Source: Pseudocercospora fijiensis CIRAD86
Lineage: Eukaryota; Ascomycota; Dothideomycetes; Mycosphaerellales; Mycosphaerellaceae
Length of the DNA: 64,000 bases
Reading direction: 5' to 3'
NCBI RefSeq assembly: GCF_000340215.1
Contig: NW_006921535.1
Coordinates: 3,644,596 to 3,708,595 of the forward strand
Shown here one piece after another: positions 58,381 to 64,000 of the stretch. A program made the translations under genes and the position numbers. Position 1 is the stretch's first letter, and every line of letters starts with the position of its first letter. A model generated the notes under the pieces. The model was not told where the DNA came from. It did no database searches and saw nothing but the letters and a program-made list of their open reading frames with translations.

Positions 58381-58577
58381 TGTTAGGGCTAAAGAGGCTA
58401 CACGTGATTGGCATGTAACTAGGCCGAGTAAAGCTAGGGTCTCGATGCCTTAGGCAGGGCTTGGCGCTTAGCGTTAGGCTAACTCTCCTGCCTTCCTCCC
58501 TCTCCTCCTAGATCCTTATCGAATACTAAACGGATTCACTACCACCCTATCTACCTGCTAACATAACCCTTCTTATA
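58381..58577 (+). repeat. Element D 5' LTR
   Basis: 197 bp, starts TGTTAGGGCT; contains ATCGAATACTA at 58518-58528. Confidence 0.9.
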
Positions 58578-58588
58578 TAGTATTCGAT
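58578..58588 (+). promoter_or_regulatory. Primer-binding site of element D (self-complementary type)
   Basis: TAGTATTCGAT, exact reverse complement of 58518-58528. Confidence 0.6.
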
Positions 58589-58834
58589 CTACCCTTTAAG
58601 GGCAGTAGCTAGATAGTCCTTATTTCAAGCTTTTAGCGGTATAGCTACGAATAAGACCAATCTAACTATATTACGCCCGAAGAACGGGACCTATACGTAC
58701 TATTCCATCGAAACAACCGTACCAATTATTAAGCAAGGCCTTCTATACGGCCTATTACACTAAGTTAATCGTACTAGACTAATATCTACTAATTCCGCTA
58801 TATCCGTATCTTAGGGGCTAACAATATATTATTA

Positions 58835-60190
58835 GTGTTACCCCCTATTACAATAGCCGGCTTATTACGAAACAACAACCGTGCCGCCGCTAGCAGCGCT
58901 AGCAATAACAACGCTAGTAGCACGGTTCCCGCTAAAGTGCCTACTAAGGTGCCTCCTACTAAAGAGCCTGCCGGAGAGCCTACCGAAGAAGAACCTGCAA
59001 TTCTAGGTGATAATCTAGAATTGCCTGTTAACGACATTCTTAACAACATTGTTAATCGACGATATAGCTAGCTAGCCTTTAGCCCTCAACTAGTGGCGAG
59101 ACTTTAAGAAGCTACTTAGAATAGGCTCACTGCCCTACGTTAAGAACAATAGCTAAAAAATAATCTCCTCGAGATTCGCCGCCTATAGGAAGCCCTAACA
59201 ACTACTGCTAGACTAGAACTAGTAGCAGTACCTTCTATTCAAAAGAAGGATGCTAAGCTTAAAGACTGTACCGTATTTGATAGCTCTAGCCGTAAGCAGT
59301 ACAATAATTATATACGTGATTGTAAATTGAACTAGCGGAATGCACTAAGGGCCCTACTAGACGACTATTCGCTAGTCGTCTATACTATACAATACATTGA
59401 TAGAGACCTAAAACGCACCTAGGATAACCATTTCGACTCCCTTACTAATCAGACCGCTGTTTAGTAGCAAGACTACAAGACTATTATACTAGACACCCTT
59501 AGAAACCCTATACTAAGGCAACAATACGCTTAGGACCAATACCTTCGAGCTAAACAAAAGACTAATTAATCGGCCCGCTTATTTAAAGCCTATTTGAAGA
59601 CCCTTAAGGACGATTTGCTAGCTAAGACCGACTCTATCTAGATTTCCGAAATACGCCCTAAATTGCGATAGGAATTAGTCCTTAAATTGGACCGCCGTCG
59701 TATATTCGAACAGGCTAACCTAATACGCATTCAATTTATAGTCGAAGTAGAAATAGCCGAACGGGCTGTTTAGCTCTAATAACGACTAGAATCGAGGATC
59801 CGACTAGCTAGTACTAACCGCGGCAATCGTAGTAGCCGCGGAGGAAACTAAGGTTCCTACTATAACAACAATGCTAACAATAGGAACAGTAACAATAACC
59901 GTAGAAGAGGCCGTAGCCGCCGGCTATATAGAGGAGGCCGCGACAGGGGCCGTAGAAGGGGCTCGTATCCTTATAACGCTAACCGCTCAACTAACAACAA
60001 CAGCTACGGCAGTCTACTAACTAGATTGAAGTGCTTCAATTGCGATAGCACTAGCTATCTACTAGGCCAATGCGACAAACCTAGAGATTAGGCCCGAGTT
60101 AACCGTACTACCGCTAAACACCGAAAGTATCTCTTAGCAGCTAACGCTACCCCTATAGGCCAACCTTCTAACTAGTCGAAAAAAGAGTAA
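58835..60190 (+). pseudogene. Element D gag relic
   Basis: Open N-terminal part (58835-59071) with the Pro-Thr-Lys repeat (VPAKVPTKVPPTKEPAGEP); zinc knuckle near 60032 reads CFNCDSTSYLLGQCDKPRD, with only the His changed to Tyr. Stops are TAG/TAA. Confidence 0.75.
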
Positions 60191-60219
60191 GCGCTATACT
60201 AACTGTTAGCCTCGTACGG

Positions 60220-63200
60220 CGTAAGACTATCGACATTATACTAGCTATTATACGTACCTATCTTATATCTAGGCCCGACACCAACTATAAGGTAAAGGTT
60301 ATGCTAGACCCCGGGAATTCAGTTAGCGCCCTTATTAGCTATCGCCTAGCTAAGCAATTAGACCTTCGACAACTGCCGAGGACTAACCTACTAACCCTTG
60401 CTTAGTTTAATAACGCTCGGCACTTAACCTATAGAGCCTACTATATTCCTATAGTTCTAAAAGACGACCTCGGAAATAAGCGCCTACTAAACTTCACTAC
60501 CTACGTAGTAGACATAGACAGCCTCCTATCTAATATTGTTATTAGAAACCCTGTCCTTAAGTACTATGCTATAGTTATAGACTTAGGCAGTTAATAGTAG
60601 CGATTTAGAATCGCTAGGAAAGAGGACATTAAACACATCGATATTAGCGAGTACCCTAACGATATTAGGGTCCTATTCATCGGCAACCTAATACCTGCCG
60701 CAGCTAACCTAATAGTCGACCTATTAGGCGATAACGATAAGCCTGTGCCCCCTAATAGCATAGACCCTAATTAGCTTGCTCGTATACCGGAGCCTATTCG
60801 AGAAACCTATATTAATATATTTGAACACTACTTAGCATCGACATTGCCTATATTCAAAGAGACGGATTATAAGATTGATATTATAGAGGGCAAGGAGGTC
60901 CCTTTTAGCCCCCTCTACAACCTTAGTAAACGAGAGCTTGCTATATTGCGTAAGTACCTAGAGGAAAACCTAGCTAATAGTCGCATTCGGTATAGTAACA
61001 GCCCTGCTAGCGCCCCTATCCTGTTCGTACTAAAGAAGGATAGTAGCCTACGCCTATATATTAATTATCGTAGGCTTAACGCTATTACTATTAAAGACCG
61101 CTATCTACTTCCTCTTATTAATAAGACCCTCGATCGCCTTTCTAGTGCTTACTACTATACTACATTAGACATTAAGGATGCATATTATCGCATCCGTATC
61201 CGTAAGGGTAATAAATAGAAAACAGCCTTCCGTACCCGCTATAGCTATTTCGAGTATCTAGTTATGCTATTTAGGCTAGCAAACGCCCCTACAACATTCT
61301 AGTCCTATATTAATCGGGCCCTTTCGGGCCTATTAGACTATCTCTATATAGTTTACCTAGATAACATCCTAGTTTATATACATTTACCCGATATTGCAGA
61401 ACACTAGGCTATAGTGCGCAAGGTCCTCGACCGCCTACGAGCCTATAGACTATATTGCAAACCTTCTAAATGCACCTTTGCTGCTAAAGAGGTGTTATTC
61501 TTTAGCTTCCTTATTTCAACCGAGGGTGTTAAGGCTGATCCTAATCGGATTAAGACTATTACTAAATAGCCAACCCCTACTAGTATTAAGGAGCTTCAAT
61601 CATTCCTCGGCTTCGCTAATTTCTATCGTCGCTTTATTAAGAGCTATTTACGGCATATAATGCCCCTAACTGAGCTTACTAAAACTAAGGCTAACCTAAC
61701 TAGAGAGTTTAAATAGACTAACAGAGCATAAGCCGCTTTTAACGGTTTAAAGAAGCGATTTACTAAAGTCCCTTTATTGCACTATTTCGTGCTAAGCAAG
61801 CAGATCCGAATTGAGACTAACGCTTTACAGTTTGCTATATTAGCTATTATATTACAATAGGCTAATAACAATTACTAGCACCCGATTGCCTTCTTCTTAA
61901 GGAAGATAATTAACGCTAAGCGTCGCTACGAGACCTACGAGCAAGAGCTCCTAGCTATTGTCGAGGCCTTTAAGCACTAGAGACACTATCTCGATAGTGC
62001 CTAGTATACTATTCAGGTCTACACGGACTATAACAACCTCCGTAGAATCACGAAGGTTACTAGGGTTATAGGTCGACAGGCTAGATAGGCCGTCTACCTC
62101 GCCGGGTTCGATTTTAATATATTATACCGGCTAGGCGTAAGTAACCCTACCGATAGCCTATCGAGGCGACCTGATTACAATAGCGAAACCTAATATATCA
62201 ATTCTTTGTTTCTAACCCTATAGTACAAGATCGCTATAGCCCGTATTGTTAATAAGCAAGCGTAGGATAAGCGGCTTACCGGACTCCGCGACGGCTTAAA
62301 GCATATTAATACTCTTACTATATTAACAGTACGTGTTAAGGCAAGGGCTAAGGATATAGATAGGAGAAGTTATAATAACTCCCTAGTCGACATCGCAATA
62401 TATAGTAACAGCGATAGTACTAATATAGTTAATCCGGCTGCTAGTGCTATTAGATATATATAATACGTACCTCGTTTAATAGCGAGGGTGCTATTAAATG
62501 ACCTTGTAAATGGGGATAGTCAATCGTTTATAGATGAGCTGTTACGGGCTTAGCAGAGGGACGCCTTTGCTACTAAACGTATCGACAAGCTTATAAGTAG
62601 GCGAAAGACTCGACCTAGTAAGAGTAACAATTAGTCGATCGATAACAAAGGTCATTTAAAGTTCAAGGGCAGATACTATGTCCCCGCTAAACATTCGATC
62701 CGATAAGAGCTTCTTAAGCGATACTATAATAGTAAGCTTGCCGGTTACTATAGTATAGAGAGGTCGCACGAGCTACTATCGCGTATATACTACTAGCTAA
62801 ATAGTAAGCGGGATATAAAGGAATACGTTAATACGTATGCTATATATTAACGTATTAAGGCACTAAAACATTAGCCTTTTAGCGAGTTGTCCTTATTACT
62901 AATCCCTTATAAGCCATTTGCAGAGCTTATAATAGACTTTATTATAGGCCTTCTACCTGCCAAACGTAGGGGCAGTAAGGACATCTTCGATGCTATCCTT
63001 ATTATAGTAGATCGGTTTACTAAAGGCGCTCGATATATCCTAGCACAGAAGGATTGGACTGCTATTAATATAGTAGAGGCTCTATAGAGCAACATCTTCT
63101 ATACCTATTAGGGAACCCCTAAGGGGATAGTCTCTAACCGGGGTACGACATTTACATCCTATTATTAGAGCGAGATATGCCTATAGCTAAGACTGAAGTA

Positions 63201-64000
63201 TCGGCTATTAATAGCCTTCTATCTACAGACTGACGGTTAAACAGAGAGGCAGAATGCTACCCTATAGCAGTACCTACGCAGTTACATCAACGAGAACCCT
63301 AACGACTAGGTTAACCTCCTACAGCCTATAGAATTCGTATACAATAACAGTGTACACTCATCTACTAAGGTTTCGCTATATATAGCTATAATAGGTTAGA
63401 ACGCTGCTATGCTACAAGACCCCCTGTCGCTCGAGGCCGAGCGTAAGGAAAGGGAAGCGCGTTAAGTACCCGAAACACTAGCGGCTATTAAGAGGGTTCA
63501 AAAGATGCGAGAGATTTACGCTAAGTTGGCTAACAAACTAGCAAAGGCCTAGGCATATTAGAAGGCCTACTATAACAAACACTATACGCTAATAACTTTC
63601 AAGCAAGGCGATATAGTTATACTAAGTACTAAGAACCTCCGTATCCGCAAACACCTATTACCTAACGGCAAAACAAGGCCTAAGCTCGCACTAAGATACA
63701 TTAGTCTATTCCGTATTCGAGAAGTTAAGGGCTCCTCCGCATAGGCCTACTAGTTGTAGCTTCCTCCTTATTATACTATCTATAATACCTTCTATATATC
63801 CCTCCTTAAGCTATATTACCTACGCGAGGGGGATAAAGCCCCTACTAAACACGAAGACATACTAGCGGATAGTAAAGAGCTATAGTCTATAGAACGTATC
63901 CTAAAGCACCGGACTAGGCAAGGCAAGAAGGAGTACCTGCTAAGATAGCAAGGCTATTTACTAGAATAGGACTTATAGGAAGCTGAAGACTCCTTTAAGG
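60220..64000 (+). pseudogene. Element D pol relic
   Basis: Protease at about 60240-60600 (LDPGNSVSALISYRLAKQLD). Reverse transcriptase has a 124-codon open stretch at 60844-61218; its catalytic motif near 61360 reads YLDN, as in C. RNase H follows to about 62200 and integrase at about 62700-63480 (IDFIIGLLPAKRRGSKDIFD), with the catalytic TER kept in TDG-stop-TERQN near 63230. The chromodomain begins near 63870 and runs off the window. Confidence 0.82.

Larger units (their letters stand above)
58381..64000 (+). mobile_element. Element D: A-family Ty3/gypsy chromovirus, continues beyond the window
   Basis: 5' LTR 58381-58577, primer-binding site, gag, protease, reverse transcriptase, RNase H, integrase and the start of the chromodomain, collinear with C. 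Intermediate RIP damage. GGGTG at 58376-58380 should recur after the 3' LTR outside the window if the copy is complete. Confidence 0.9.

Noticed and set aside
17125..64000. CRISPR arrays or prokaryotic features
   Set aside because: Direct repeats here are LTRs or minisatellites without spacer structure; introns and RIP show the DNA is fungal.

Overview
The window comes from a filamentous ascomycete (Pezizomycotina, probably Dothideomycetes). The evidence is compact genes with 50-130 bp GT-AG introns, fungus-typical families, and a repeat block carrying extreme C-to-T damage of the RIP type (repeat-induced point mutation, CpA to TpA). The class-level placement is inference.

The window has two halves that meet sharply near 17.12 kb. 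The left half (1-17.1 kb) is ordinary gene-bearing DNA with seven intact or edge-cut genes: the N-terminus of a secreted sedolisin-type (S53) peptidase on the minus strand, cut by the window edge; a DUF1365 membrane protein; a small VOC/glyoxalase-fold protein with three exons; a four-helix MARVEL-domain protein; a SPRY-domain protein with PPPGPPPG repeats; a metallo-beta-lactamase-fold protein; and a 1577-residue hybrid histidine kinase with four exons. Several of these gene models are not visible as single open frames and had to be assembled across introns.

The right half (17.1-64 kb) holds no intact gene. It is a nest of RIP-damaged LTR retrotransposons in older, equally damaged DNA. The nest can be dated by target-site duplications (TSDs). 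Element A (18498-51247, minus strand, TSD ACTAC) is a Ty3/gypsy chromovirus. It received E (19275-20747, a small copia-like gag-only element), F (22737-32830, TSD CTGCC, an LTR-flanked element with an unrecognised long reading frame) and B (36962-51214, TSD TAGTT, same family as A). F in turn received G (23698-30597, TSD GTAGG, a second chromovirus family). B received C (41332-48467, TSD GTAAG, the youngest and least damaged). A fourth A-family copy, D, begins at 58381 and leaves the window. A truncated A-family 3' end lies at 55041-56269. The A-B-C-D family carries an 11-nt primer-binding site complementary to its own LTR, which suggests Tf1-like self-priming.

The DNA beneath the nest is the most unusual part. 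Between 51.2 and 54.0 kb are two decayed genes whose translation matches the histone H3 fold, one with intron-like interruptions and one without. At 56.8-58.2 kb is a third decayed, intron-bearing gene of unknown family. All three carry only TAG/TAA stops, as expected of RIP acting on real coding sequence. A recurrent GCCGGCTA/TAGCCGGT motif marks this underlying DNA.
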